Below are positions 56,458 through 64,000 of a stretch of DNA of 64,000 bases, in pieces; within the stretch, counting starts at the first letter, position 1, and each line of letters starts with the position of its first letter. The stretch covers positions 62,001 to 126,000 of the forward strand of contig PBKG01000006.1 in the NCBI GenBank assembly GCA_002722095.1. The letters run 5' to 3'. The notes beneath the pieces are model-generated. The model was not told the origin of the DNA. It searched no databases and saw nothing but the letters and a program-made list of their open reading frames with translations. This stretch comes from Rhodospirillaceae bacterium. GTDB taxonomy: Bacteria; Pseudomonadota; Alphaproteobacteria; UBA8366. The position numbers and the translations under genes were made by a program.

Positions 56458-56682
56458 TTACGGAGCCTTCCGATTCGAGAACAGCCAAAGGATAATGCCC
56501 AAGGCAATCAGACCAACGAGGCCAGCTTGCGACAGCTTATCGACGATACCGATTATGCCATCGACCACATTGCCGAGGAACGGAACCTTATTGCCGGCCA
56601 CAATCGAGGCCACCACGGCCAATGCCGCAATCGACAATAAAATGTCGGTAAGCTCACCGACAATGATCTTGAATTTTCCCAT
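56458..56682 (-). CDS. small membrane protein of unknown function (74 aa)
   Basis: Two membrane helices (about 12-30 and 53-70) are joined by a short loop with VVDGIIGIVDKLSQAG, and the C-terminus is basic (SNRKAP). A strong AGGGGAG lies 10 nt before the ATG, arguing for real and efficient translation. No family recognised. It resembles the 79-residue protein just downstream in layout. Confidence 0.65.
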   Translation of the reverse strand: MGKFKIIVGELTDILLSIAALAVVASIVAGNKVPFLGNVVDGIIGIVDKLSQAGLVGLIALGIILWLFSNRKAP

Positions 56683-56919
56683 ATCGAGAATTCTCCCCTA
56701 AGGTTTAGAGACACAACACTAGATATGGTGCCATTTTTTGCGACACCACACAATATCGTGATTTGGGGACAAATTTTTTGTGCGGCGTACCCGATTCACC
56801 GCATTGCGTATCCAATTGGCGTCACAAGACAATTTGACGGCACAATTTTTTCAATTTTGCATCGCAGCATTGGCGTTCACAGACTTGTCCACAAAATTTA
56901 GACACTGAGATTCGACAAA

Positions 56920-57144
56920 TTGGCCTCGCGTCTCTCGGTCAGCGCCCAGTATTTCAGCAAGGATTCGAGTCTCGTCGAACGGTATTTGGTGCTTCGAATC
57001 GTACATCCGCACCATAAGTCGATCACCAAAATGCCATATAATTTATTGATATACAACGAAACTAATTGTTTGATCTCCCCTTGCCTCAAAAATGAAATGC
57101 AAATTTCCAAACTTCTAGGTGACAATCAGATGACGCTGGGCTAA
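56920..57144 (+). CDS. possible small ORF (74 aa, TTG start), or a small RNA region
   Basis: An open frame with no ATG near its beginning (first in-frame ATG is at 57031) and no recognisable family. Its stop is 8 bp before a strong plus-strand terminator, the only reason to take transcription here seriously. An overlapping minus-strand frame (56898-57125) of similar size has no terminator. A non-coding transcript is at least as likely as a protein. Confidence 0.25.
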   Translation: MASRLSVSAQYFSKDSSLVERYLVLRIVHPHHKSITKMPYNLLIYNETNCLISPCLKNEMQISKLLGDNQMTLG

Positions 57145-57152
57145 GTAGGGCG

Positions 57153-57174
57153 CCGCCGTTGTTCGGCGGTTTTT
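57153..57174 (+). terminator. Rho-independent terminator, plus strand
   Basis: CCGCCG pairs with CGGCGG around TTGTT and is followed by five T (57170-57174). The complementary strand has no T run, so it works only for plus-strand transcription arriving from the 56.7-57.1 kb spacer. Confidence 0.85.
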
Positions 57175-57241
57175 CCCCGAGTCGCGTCTTTTCGGAAAAA
57201 TAGCGACTCGGTCCGGCATAGACTAAATTGTCGGATTTCAA

Positions 57242-57318
57242 GCGCCCGTAGCTCAACTGGATAGAGTACCTGACTACGGATCAGGGGGTTGGGGGTTCGA
57301 ATCCTCCCGGGCGCGCCA
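57242..57318 (+). tRNA. tRNA-Arg (anticodon ACG)
   Basis: A 77-nt cloverleaf including an encoded CCA. The acceptor stem pairs GCGCCCG with CGGGCGC, the anticodon stem CCTGA/TCAGG encloses loop CTACGGA with anticodon ACG (A34 normally converted to inosine by TadA), and the T arm carries GTTCGAATC. It reads CGN arginine codons. Confidence 0.97.
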
Positions 57319-57439
57319 CTATTCCGAAAAGACGAAGGCGAGTTAGCTGCCCTTTCGCAAGCACAATGCAATGCGAAAACTGCCGCATATTCCAGGCTTC
57401 GACGCCTTATTCACTTCGCCCGACACCTAGTATCGATAT

Positions 57440-58561
57440 TTATTGATCCGATGAATCGGAAGTCTCTTCCGGGTCCGTAGTATCCTCAACGACACCAAAT
57501 ATGCGCTCGAAAAAGGATTTTTCTTCTTTGGGCTCCGGTTCGGGTATTGCGCTATCCGCCACAGCTTCTTTGATTGCCGCAGTTTCCTCCGGCGATGGTG
57601 GCGACACCGTATCCTGCGGAACCGGCGGTGGTTCGCTCTGTTTTTGGACGGGCTTTCGTTTTGGTGTTTTCTTAGCGACTTTCCGCTTAGCCGCTTTTTT
57701 CACCTTTTTAGCCGTTGCCTTCTTGGTCTTTGGCTTTTTCGCAGGCTTGGCATTTGCTTTTGCCTTCGCAGTGGCCTTCACCGTCTTCTGCTTAATTTTC
57801 TTAGGACCCGGTTTAGCTGTTGCCGCTGCTTTTTTGGCCGCCTCCGTAGCTTTAGGCTGTTCGCTCTTATTGCCCGCTTTTTTCACCGACGCTTTTTTTT
57901 CGGACTTGGTTTGAGTCTCCGATTTCTTGGGGGCAGTCTCAGCCTTTTTTGTGTCCGGTCTCTCGTTTTTGTTTACTGCCGCCTTTTGTTTTTTGGGCGT
58001 CTCTTTCGCTTTCGACGTAACCGTACCGCGGCTTGGGAGCACCGGTTCTGCATTCGGCGCATCGTTGGCTACGGGCAACAATTCACCTGCCCAAAGCCCG
58101 CGCCCGGATTGCTTGGCGTCGTCCTGGTCGACCTTGTAGCGCTCGGACTGATCCATAAGCGCCTTGGCCCAACCCGCCCGCACCAATGCTTCACCAATGT
58201 CGTGTTCACCCGCATAACAGGTCGCGACAGTTACGCCAGCCTGCTTAGGCGCCGACTTTTCCACATCGCAGGAAAGGTATGCGCCATCAGCTATCCGAAT
58301 GAGTTCGGCCCAAGCTATGACGCCGCAGCGCATTTTTACCTCGTTAATTAGGCAATTCTGAGTCCGGCGCGGCGCCTCGATCGCGAACAATTGGATGGTC
58401 TGATTTTTGATCGAAACCAAGTTACCGGACAAGACAACCGCGCGACCGCGAATCTCCTTATCCGCCGCCGATCCGGTCAACGGAACGATCGTCAACGTCA
58501 AAACTACGCATAGACAGCGGACGACCGCTGCAAATACCGGCCTTTCCCGAGGCATCGGCAT
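57440..58561 (-). CDS. secreted thermonuclease-like protein with histone-H1-like Lys/Ala-rich tail
   Basis: The 373-residue product starts with a signal peptide (CLCVVLTLTIVPLTGSAA). Residues about 35-165 match the staphylococcal-nuclease (SNase) fold: GRAVVLSGNLVSI, IQLFAIEAPRR with the catalytic-type Arg, and GEALVRAGWAKAL before GRGLWAG. In this branch some active-site charges may be replaced, so activity is uncertain. Residues about 185-310 are a low-complexity tail of Lys, Ala, Pro and Thr much like histone H1 C-termini, and the last 60 residues are acidic, ending EETSDSSDQ. Nuclease fold in the cell envelope plus a DNA-binding-like tail suggests action on extracellular or imported DNA; this is inference. 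Confidence 0.75.
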   Translation of the reverse strand: MPMPRERPVFAAVVRCLCVVLTLTIVPLTGSAADKEIRGRAVVLSGNLVSIKNQTIQLFAIEAPRRTQNCLINEVKMRCGVIAWAELIRIADGAYLSCDVEKSAPKQAGVTVATCYAGEHDIGEALVRAGWAKALMDQSERYKVDQDDAKQSGRGLWAGELLPVANDAPNAEPVLPSRGTVTSKAKETPKKQKAAVNKNERPDTKKAETAPKKSETQTKSEKKASVKKAGNKSEQPKATEAAKKAAATAKPGPKKIKQKTVKATAKAKANAKPAKKPKTKKATAKKVKKAAKRKVAKKTPKRKPVQKQSEPPPVPQDTVSPPSPEETAAIKEAVADSAIPEPEPKEEKSFFERIFGVVEDTTDPEETSDSSDQ

Positions 58562-58667
58562 GAATACTCCCGCGTCTTATATTGTCGCGGAGGGAAGCCT
58601 CCGCGTTTTTGATTACGCGATCATAACACGGTCTGTTGGCCAGCGCCCGTCCGGAAATTGGGATTCG

Positions 58668-58880
58668 CTAATTTTTTCGCGCGTCGGGTATGGATTTTGT
58701 CTGAGTCTCGTTCCGATCCCTAGCAGGCATCGGTGCATTTGCAGGTTCTTCGCACTGAGCACCGTCGCAACAGGGAGCCAAATTTGTTTTGCAATGAAGA
58801 CACTGTGCGTGCCCATGAACATAGTCCATCGGGGTTTCGTGACCGCAAAATGGACAACGCAAGGTCGACGGCGAAGTCAT
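58668..58880 (-). CDS. small zinc-ribbon protein (70 aa)
   Basis: The N-terminus reads RCPFCGHETPMDYVHGHAQC with CLHCKTNLAPCC following, giving CxxC pairs spaced as in a zinc ribbon, plus an extra CCDGAQCEE cluster. The C-terminal 25 residues are polar and unstructured-looking. No known family is certain. It sits between the thermonuclease and the hydroxyacyl-CoA dehydrogenase genes on the same strand. Confidence 0.6.
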   Translation of the reverse strand: MTSPSTLRCPFCGHETPMDYVHGHAQCLHCKTNLAPCCDGAQCEEPANAPMPARDRNETQTKSIPDARKN

Positions 58881-58930
58881 GACCGGATGCTACCACATCG
58901 CAGTCCGCTACCGCTAAACCTCTTTAAAAT

Positions 58931-60031
58931 TCATTTTAAAAGCTTGCCTACACGTTCGAGTGCTACGGGCATCGGCGCATCATAGAGTTCGGATAGTGGT
59001 CCCACTACGCGCGCAACTTCTTCGCTTCCAAGTTCGTCCATCAACGCACATGGGGGCTTGCCGAATTTCAGCGCTAATTGAGCGCCCATATCGATATCGG
59101 CTGGGCTCGCGACGGCCTCGTCCAGCTCTTGCAAAACCGGCAGAAAGATCGCCCCCATAAGCCGATCGGCAATAACCCGGTCTCGGTCATGATCAGGTTC
59201 GCTGGCCGGTGGTTCGATTAGCCAAGTATCGCCGGTAGCTCCTTTTTCCGACACGGAGGCCGCAGGTTTATAGAAAGCACCAAGTTCCACCAGATTATCC
59301 TGAGCATGTGCCATGACCTGCATGCCAACCAGATTCATGACCACGAAAGGCCCCGCCGCCGCGCCAAGCACGTCGCTTGCCACCCGGTCGATTTCAGCGG
59401 CAGTGCCGAGCCCTTCATCGTAAAGTCGCGCCGCCTCATTGGCGTATGGGCAAAAAAAGCGATTGAGCGCAAAACCACTGCTACCGCGACAGAGCACAGG
59501 TTTCTTATTGGTTTTGCCGCAGAACTCAACAATCCGGTCAACCACACTGGGCGACGTCGCATCCCCCTTTACCACTTCAACGATGGGGCTTATTGCGGGC
59601 GGGTTAAAATAGTGAATTCCAAGGAAATTTGTCGGCTCCGCAACACCGCCAGCCAGCGCGTTGACCTTTAAGCAACTGGTATTAGTGCCAAGAACGACGC
59701 CTTCCGCCAGCATCGGCGCTATTTTGGCGTATAATTCAGTTTTGACGTCAAATCTTTCGAATACCGCTTCAATTACCAAATCGCACTCGCCAAGCGCCTT
59801 AAAGTCTGTGCCGGCACTCAGGCGATTCCGGGCTGAATCGGCATCTTCCGGTGTCATTCGCCCTTTTTCCACGTTTCGGGCATAGAATTTCTCCGCCGAC
59901 GCGATAGCGCGGTGCAGATTTTCCGTTGAAATATCGACTAAATTCGCCGCAATTCCATGTTGGGCGATATTCGTCGCAATGCCGGATCCCATCGTTCCCG
60001 CGCCGATGATTCCCACCCGCTCGAATGACAT
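58931..60031 (-). CDS. 3-hydroxyacyl-CoA (3-hydroxybutyryl-CoA) dehydrogenase
   Basis: A 366-residue NAD-dependent enzyme. The dinucleotide loop is VGIIGAGTMGSGIATNIA at residue 6, CDLVIEAVFERFDVKTELY carries the conserved Glu, GIHYFNPPAISPIVEVVKG the catalytic His, and SGFALNRFFCPYANEA the C-terminal-domain start. It oxidises 3-hydroxyacyl-CoA to 3-oxoacyl-CoA in fatty-acid breakdown or butanoate/polyhydroxybutyrate metabolism. It is longer than the usual 280-residue Hbd because of a second C-terminal region (about 270-366). The ATG at 60031 is chosen over 60046. Confidence 0.87.
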   Translation of the reverse strand: MSFERVGIIGAGTMGSGIATNIAQHGIAANLVDISTENLHRAIASAEKFYARNVEKGRMTPEDADSARNRLSAGTDFKALGECDLVIEAVFERFDVKTELYAKIAPMLAEGVVLGTNTSCLKVNALAGGVAEPTNFLGIHYFNPPAISPIVEVVKGDATSPSVVDRIVEFCGKTNKKPVLCRGSSGFALNRFFCPYANEAARLYDEGLGTAAEIDRVASDVLGAAAGPFVVMNLVGMQVMAHAQDNLVELGAFYKPAASVSEKGATGDTWLIEPPASEPDHDRDRVIADRLMGAIFLPVLQELDEAVASPADIDMGAQLALKFGKPPCALMDELGSEEVARVVGPLSELYDAPMPVALERVGKLLK

Positions 60032-60437
60032 CTTGTGACCTCTCACGTAAAACCGCGCTCAGGTTGAGCGCCGAGGCATGCTAGTCGCGCAAAATCGCAC
60101 CCGCAAGACAAATGCTGCACCGCAGCGAGAGAAATCTGCCTCCACATCGGGAGCGAAGCATTGGAGGCACAAGAAATCATAAAGTTTTTCTGTTCTTCAG
60201 GCCCGGCATCGGACACCTGACGACCCCTAACAATAGATTGATTCTAAATAATAAACGCTGCTTGGCATAAACCGGAAAACTTGCGTTTCGACGCAATATG
60301 TGCAATTTTATTTAAATTTTTTTCTATTGTGACGACGAACACATTTACGGTTAATTTTTCGTGTTAATAAATTAACAAAATATTGCCAGGATTAGTTCTT
60401 GGCGGAGCAGAGTTGAGTACATCACAGGTAGGGCCCC
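60032..60437. other. AT-rich intergenic region upstream of the RTX gene
   Basis: About 400 bp without a gene. The second half is strikingly AT-rich with runs of A and T (TTTATTTAAATTTTTTT at about 60308-60324) just before the RTX start, as expected for a regulated promoter or an H-NS/MucR-type binding region. I do not assign -35/-10 elements. Confidence 0.5.
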
Positions 60438-63400
60438 ATGGCGGATCAGACACCTCCTTCGACACCGACCGAACCCACTTCTCAAGAGGCGGCGGACGTT
60501 AACGAAGATGCGATCGAAATCGATATCTCGCAAACGCAAGGCGAATCGCAAAACCTGACGCTGGATATCGAGAAACCAGAAGATGATAAGCCCGAAACGG
60601 CCGAGGCCAACGAAGAGGCTCCGAAAGACTCTTCGCTTAGCCAAGAGCAGGTTCAGACATTGCTCGATTTGGCCCAATCCGACCCGGAACTGGCGGCTAG
60701 CCTCGAACAACTCGACGGTGGCAAAGGCAATGACCGCTTGGCTGGCGGCGAAGGTAATGACCGTCTGAGTGGCGGCGAAGGCAACGATCAGCTCGATGGC
60801 GGCGCCGGAAACGATCGCCTCGACGGTGGTGCCGGCGATGACCGGCTACAAGGCGGCGACGGTAGCGACCGGCTGGCCGGCGGTGATGGAAATGACCGCT
60901 TGGAGGGTGGTGAAGGCAATGATCGCCTAGACGGCGGCGCTGGCAACGACCGGTTGGCCGGCGGTGAGGGCAATGACCACCTGATTGGTGGCGAAGGCAA
61001 CGACCAACTCGATGGCGGCACTGGCAATGACAGGCTCGACGGCGGCGACGGTAGCGACCGGTTGACCGGTGGTGAGGGTAACGACCGACTGGCCGGCGGC
61101 GACGGTGCCGACCGTTTGGACGGCGGCGCCGGAAACGATCAGCTTGACGGCGGCAAAGGCAATGACAGATTGGCCGGCGGCGAAGGCAATGACCGCCTGA
61201 GCGGTGGCGAAGGCAATGACCAGCTCGATGGCGGTGCCGGAAACGATCGCCTCGACGGTGGTGCCGGCGATGACCGGCTGCAAGGCGGCGACGGTAGCGA
61301 CCGATTGGCCGGCGGTGATGGGAACGACCGTTTGGACGGCGGGGCCGGTAATGACCGCATGGATGGCGGCGCTGGGAACGACCGATTGGCCGGCGGTGAA
61401 GGTAACGATCACCTGATTGGTGGCGAAGGTAATGACCGCCTCGATGGCGGCGCGGGCAATGATCGGCTCGACGGCGGTGCCGGCGACGATCGCCTGAGTG
61501 GCGGTGAAGGTAATGATCGCCTAACCGGCGGCGAAGGTAACGACCGCTTGGACGGCGGAGCCGGGAACGATCGCATGGACGGCGGCGCAGGTAACGACCA
61601 TCTGACCGGTGGCGATGGTCACGACCGTATGGCCGGCGGAGATGGCAAAGACGTTCTCGACGGCGGCAAGGGCAACGACAATATGTCCGGTGGCGCGGGT
61701 GACGATCGCCTGAGTGGTGGTGAGGGCAACGACCGCATGGACGGCGGGGCCGGAAACGACCGCATGGACGGTGGCGCGGGCAACGACCGTATGACCGGTG
61801 GCGCTGGGAACGACCGTATGGACGGTGGCGCTGGAAATGATTTCCTTGATGGCGGCGACGGAAATGACCGCCTTGCAGGCGGCGAAGGCGATGATCGCCT
61901 GGTAGGTGGCAAAGGTGATGACAGATTGGATGGCGGTGCCGGAAATGACCGCTTGGAGGGTGGTGAAGGCAATGACCGCCTTGATGGCGGCGCCGGAAAC
62001 GATCGCTTGGATGGTGGTGCCGGCAACGATCGTATGAGCGGTGGTGACGGTAATGACCGTATGTCCGGCGGTGCCGGGAACGACCGCATGGAAGGCGGAG
62101 CCGGAAACGACAATATGGCCGGCGGCGACGGCGATGACCGCATGGATGGCGGTACCGGGAATGACCGCATGGACGGTGGCGCCGGGAATGATCACATGAC
62201 AGGCGGTGCTGGCAATGACCGTATGACAGGCGGCGCCGGGAATGACCGTATGGATGGCGGTGCCGGTGCTGACAATCTTGCCGGCGGTGACGGCCGTGAT
62301 CGCCTGAGTGGCGGCGACGGGAACGACCGCATGGATGGCGGGCTGGGCAACGACCGCATGGATGGCGGCGACGGCAACGACAATTTGGCCGGTGGCGCGG
62401 GTGACGATCGCCTCGACGGCGGCGCAGGCAACGATGTTCTCAATGGTGGCGCCGGAAACGACCGTTTGGATGGTGGTGCCGGAAACGACCGCCTCATCGG
62501 TGGCGACGGCAATGACCGCATGAGCGGCGGCGAGGGCAATGATCGTCTCGATGGCGGCGCCGGGAACGACCGCATGGAAGGCGGAGCGGGCCACGACCGT
62601 ATGGATGGCGGGGCCGGAAACGACCGCATGGACGGCGGCGCCGGAAACGACAGAATGTCCGGTGGCGTCGGCGATGATCGCATGTCCGGCGGTGCTGGGA
62701 ACGATCGCATGGATGGCGGCGCTGGCAATGACCGTATGGACGGCGGTGATGGGAACGACCGCATGACTGGCGGCTCCGGTAATGACCGCATGGATGGCGG
62801 CGCTGGAAACGACAACATGTCAGGTGGAGACGGCAACGACCGCATGTCCGGCGGAGCGGGCAACGACCGCATGGATGGCGGCGCCGGGAACGATCGGATG
62901 GACGGTGGCGACGGCAACGATACGCTGGAAGGCGGTGCAGGCCGCGATCATTTGGACGGTGGTGCCGGCGACGACACCTTCATCCTCGACTTCGGCCAGG
63001 GCAGTTCCGACAACGTCCGGGGCGGCGCCGGCAACGATACCATCGTCGGTAAGGACGATGGCGATATCACCCTCAATCGCTTCAATGCTTCTAATTCGGT
63101 TGAAAACATCGATGGCGGCAAAAGCGAAAGCGACATTCACGGTACCGACGGACGCGATGTCCTCGATTTCCGTGCCACGACCCTCAACAACATCGGTGAA
63201 ATCGACGGCGGTGCCGGAAACGACGTAATTCACGGTAGCGCCGGTGACGATCGCATCGACGGTGGCGCCGGAAACGACCGCTTGAGCGGTGGTGATGGAC
63301 AGGACACCTTCGTTCTCGGTAGCGGCGGCGTTGATCGCATTTCCGATTTCGGCAATGGCGATAGCATCGATGTCTCCGATCTGATCGATATGGGCGAAAA

Positions 63401-63578
63401 CACCGTTATTACCGACTATCTGACCATCGAAGATGACGGAAAAGGTAATAGCGTAGTGAAAGTCGACACTGACGGAGGCGGTGAAAATTACGAGAATGTC
63501 GCGGTGCTCGAGGGCGTGACTGGCCTCGATGTGCAACAATTGTTCAATAGCGGCAACGTTGTCGTCGACGAATCCTAA
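60438..63578 (+). CDS. RTX-type calcium-binding repeat protein
   Basis: The 1046-residue product has an acidic, Gln/Glu-rich N-terminal 92 residues with no signal peptide, then about 84 head-to-tail nonapeptides of the form GGxGNDxLx (residues about 93-848), then a C-terminal 200 residues with further scattered GG.GND units and a segment ending [20 protein letters not shown] acidic strands ([18 protein letters not shown]). Such repeats bind Ca2+ and fold as a parallel beta-roll after export by a type I secretion system. A type I exporter is not visible here, but the next gene encodes an ABC ATPase. No enzymatic domain is seen, so a surface-layer, adhesin or Ca-buffer role is likely but inferred. 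Confidence 0.85.
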   Translation: MADQTPPSTPTEPTSQEAADVNEDAIEIDISQTQGESQNLTLDIEKPEDDKPETAEANEEAPKDSSLSQEQVQTLLDLAQSDPELAASLEQLDGGKGNDRLAGGEGNDRLSGGEGNDQLDGGAGNDRLDGGAGDDRLQGGDGSDRLAGGDGNDRLEGGEGNDRLDGGAGNDRLAGGEGNDHLIGGEGNDQLDGGTGNDRLDGGDGSDRLTGGEGNDRLAGGDGADRLDGGAGNDQLDGGKGNDRLAGGEGNDRLSGGEGNDQLDGGAGNDRLDGGAGDDRLQGGDGSDRLAGGDGNDRLDGGAGNDRMDGGAGNDRLAGGEGNDHLIGGEGNDRLDGGAGNDRLDGGAGDDRLSGGEGNDRLTGGEGNDRLDGGAGNDRMDGGAGNDHLTGGDGHDRMAGGDGKDVLDGGKGNDNMSGGAGDDRLSGGEGNDRMDGGAGNDRMDGGAGNDRMTGGAGNDRMDGGAGNDFLDGGDGNDRLAGGEGDDRLVGGKGDDRLDGGAGNDRLEGGEGNDRLDGGAGNDRLDGGAGNDRMSGGDGNDRMSGGAGNDRMEGGAGNDNMAGGDGDDRMDGGTGNDRMDGGAGNDHMTGGAGNDRMTGGAGNDRMDGGAGADNLAGGDGRDRLSGGDGNDRMDGGLGNDRMDGGDGNDNLAGGAGDDRLDGGAGNDVLNGGAGNDRLDGGAGNDRLIGGDGNDRMSGGEGNDRLDGGAGNDRMEGGAGHDRMDGGAGNDRMDGGAGNDRMSGGVGDDRMSGGAGNDRMDGGAGNDRMDGGDGNDRMTGGSGNDRMDGGAGNDNMSGGDGNDRMSGGAGNDRMDGGAGNDRMDGGDGNDTLEGGAGRDHLDGGAGDDTFILDFGQGSSDNVRGGAGNDTIVGKDDGDITLNRFNASNSVENIDGGKSESDIHGTDGRDVLDFRATTLNNIGEIDGGAGNDVIHGSAGDDRIDGGAGNDRLSGGDGQDTFVLGSGGVDRISDFGNGDSIDVSDLIDMGENTVITDYLTIEDDGKGNSVVKVDTDGGGENYENVAVLEGVTGLDVQQLFNSGNVVVDES
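60714..62979 (+). repeat. 27-bp tandem array encoding RTX nonapeptides
   Basis: About 84 consecutive 27-bp units, each encoding GG-x-G-(N/D/S)-D-(R/H/Q)-(L/M)-x. Units vary mainly at position 3 (Ala, Glu, Asp, Lys, Thr) and at the last two positions. The periodicity also creates long open frames on the other five frames. Confidence 0.95.
60717..61580 (+). repeat. 432-bp segmental duplication (16 nonapeptides, two copies)
   Basis: The first 11 units of copy 1 (from 60717) recur in the same order in copy 2 (from 61149): both start with the unusual GGKGND unit and share the order of Glu, Ala, Asp, Gln and Ser variants, including DDRLQ and GSDRL. The offset is 432 bp, an exact multiple of the 27-bp unit. 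The last five units differ more. Confidence 0.8.
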
Positions 63579-63622
63579 ATTCGCACCGATCGATCGCTCC
63601 TACTGATTTACCGCAGAGGTAC

Positions 63623-63651
63623 CAATTCCGTTGCAGGCAGCCGCGGAATTG
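63623..63651. repeat. 8-bp inverted repeat after the RTX gene
   Basis: CAATTCCG and CGGAATTG flank a 13-base loop, 44 bp past the RTX stop. No T tract follows, so it may serve as a 3'-end hairpin or a regulator site for the next gene. Confidence 0.35.
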
Positions 63652-63780
63652 CGTAAACCCCTTGTAAAATTTCGACGATTCCCCAAATGGTTCGCATATG
63701 TAATTGCTTTATATGCGATTCCCGAGGGAGTGATTGGGCCATCGAGTTTTGGCTAATGTCATAGTGGAGGAATGCACGGG

Positions 63781-64000
63781 ATGATCGAAGTTGAAGGCCT
63801 GAGCAAGAGTTTTGGCGAGACGCTCGCGGTCGACGATATCTCCTTTACCTTGAAAAAGGGTGAGGTGCTTGGATTTCTAGGACCGAATGGCGCCGGTAAG
63901 TCGACGACCATGAAAATGATTGCCGGCTTCCTGCCACCAACCGACGGCACCGCACGGATCAACGGCTTTGACGTGCGCGAAAACCCAATCGAGGTTAAAC
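63781..64000 (+). CDS. ABC transporter ATP-binding protein, N-terminal fragment
   Basis: The first 73 codons of an ABC ATPase that continues past the window. MIEVEGLSKSFGE starts the domain, and Walker A is FLGPNGAGKSTTMKMIAG near residue 35. The sequence fits the multidrug/gliding-type exporters (GldA-like), and is not typical of the fused ABC-permeases that export RTX proteins. GGAGG lies about 12 nt upstream of the ATG. Confidence 0.85.
   Translation, partial: MIEVEGLSKSFGETLAVDDISFTLKKGEVLGFLGPNGAGKSTTMKMIAGFLPPTDGTARINGFDVRENPIEVK

Larger units (their letters stand above)
56683..57241. other. AT-rich spacer before tRNA-Arg
   Basis: About 560 bp that is clearly more AT-rich than its surroundings. 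I see no convincing protein family in any frame. It contains a possible small ORF or RNA ending in a plus-strand terminator (listed separately) and lies upstream of tRNA-Arg. Confidence 0.5.

Noticed and set aside
56683..57318. Integrated element at the tRNA-Arg gene
   Set aside because: No integrase, no duplicated tRNA 3' end and no phage or transfer genes nearby within the window.
61521..62917. Long minus-strand and off-frame ORFs across the RTX repeats
   Set aside because: They arise from the 27-bp periodicity of the array and encode only monotonous V/I/A or P/S/R repeats.
60714..62979. CRISPR-like repeat array
   Set aside because: Units are contiguous without unique spacers and encode an in-frame RTX nonapeptide.

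Overview
The window looks like chromosomal DNA from an alphaproteobacterium, probably Rhodospirillales-like. The evidence is the gene order rpmH-rnpA-yidD-yidC-engB-argB, a nearby HAD phosphatase-dapD-dapE block, ffs beside dnaX-ybaB-recR, PAS_5 and DUF2336 proteins, and Kdo synthesis (kdsB). These are family-level inferences read from the translated proteins; no database search was run.

1-10.7 kb is the most unusual part. A divergently placed Gfo/Idh/MocA gene (cut by the window edge) faces a tightly packed plus-strand set: extended SDR, a thioredoxin-like CPTC protein with a large C-terminal domain, a UGSC-family selenoprotein whose in-frame UGA (2846-2848) must be read as selenocysteine, a LigI-like amidohydrolase, a GST-like protein, a UbiD-family decarboxylase, an HpaB-family flavin monooxygenase/dehydratase, a ComA-like TIM barrel, an aldo/keto reductase and a PrpF/LigU/GalD-like isomerase. 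The genes mostly overlap or abut, which suggests one catabolic module for an aromatic or heterocyclic substrate. The substrate is unknown.

10.7-31 kb holds a DUF924 gene, a coiled-coil protein of exact 36-residue repeats directly before a GAF-GAF-PAS-cyclase, pyrE, a TPP riboswitch with thiO-thiS-thiG-thiE, an M17 aminopeptidase, a MarR regulator, a GhrA-like reductase, the yejABEF peptide ABC transporter, hisN, a membrane-anchored cytochrome c, kdsB, pheA, a PAS_5 protein and nudC.

31-54.5 kb is mostly housekeeping: ffs, dnaX, ybaB, recR, a DUF4139 protein, rmuC, def-fmt-truA, dapE/dapD with a small membrane protein, a HAD phosphatase, a PAS/GGDEF cyclase and a DUF2336 protein, argB-engB-yidC-yidD-rnpA-rpmH, a VTT-domain membrane protein, an orphan histidine kinase, panB-panC and a xanthine phosphoribosyltransferase.

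54.5-64 kb is more accessory: an OmpA-like lipoprotein, two tiny membrane proteins that may be paralogues, a gene-poor AT-rich stretch with a good plus-strand terminator, tRNA-Arg(ACG), a secreted thermonuclease with a histone-H1-like tail, a zinc-ribbon protein, a 3-hydroxyacyl-CoA dehydrogenase, a 1046-residue RTX protein built from about 84 nonapeptides with a 432-bp segmental duplication, and the start of an ABC transporter ATPase.
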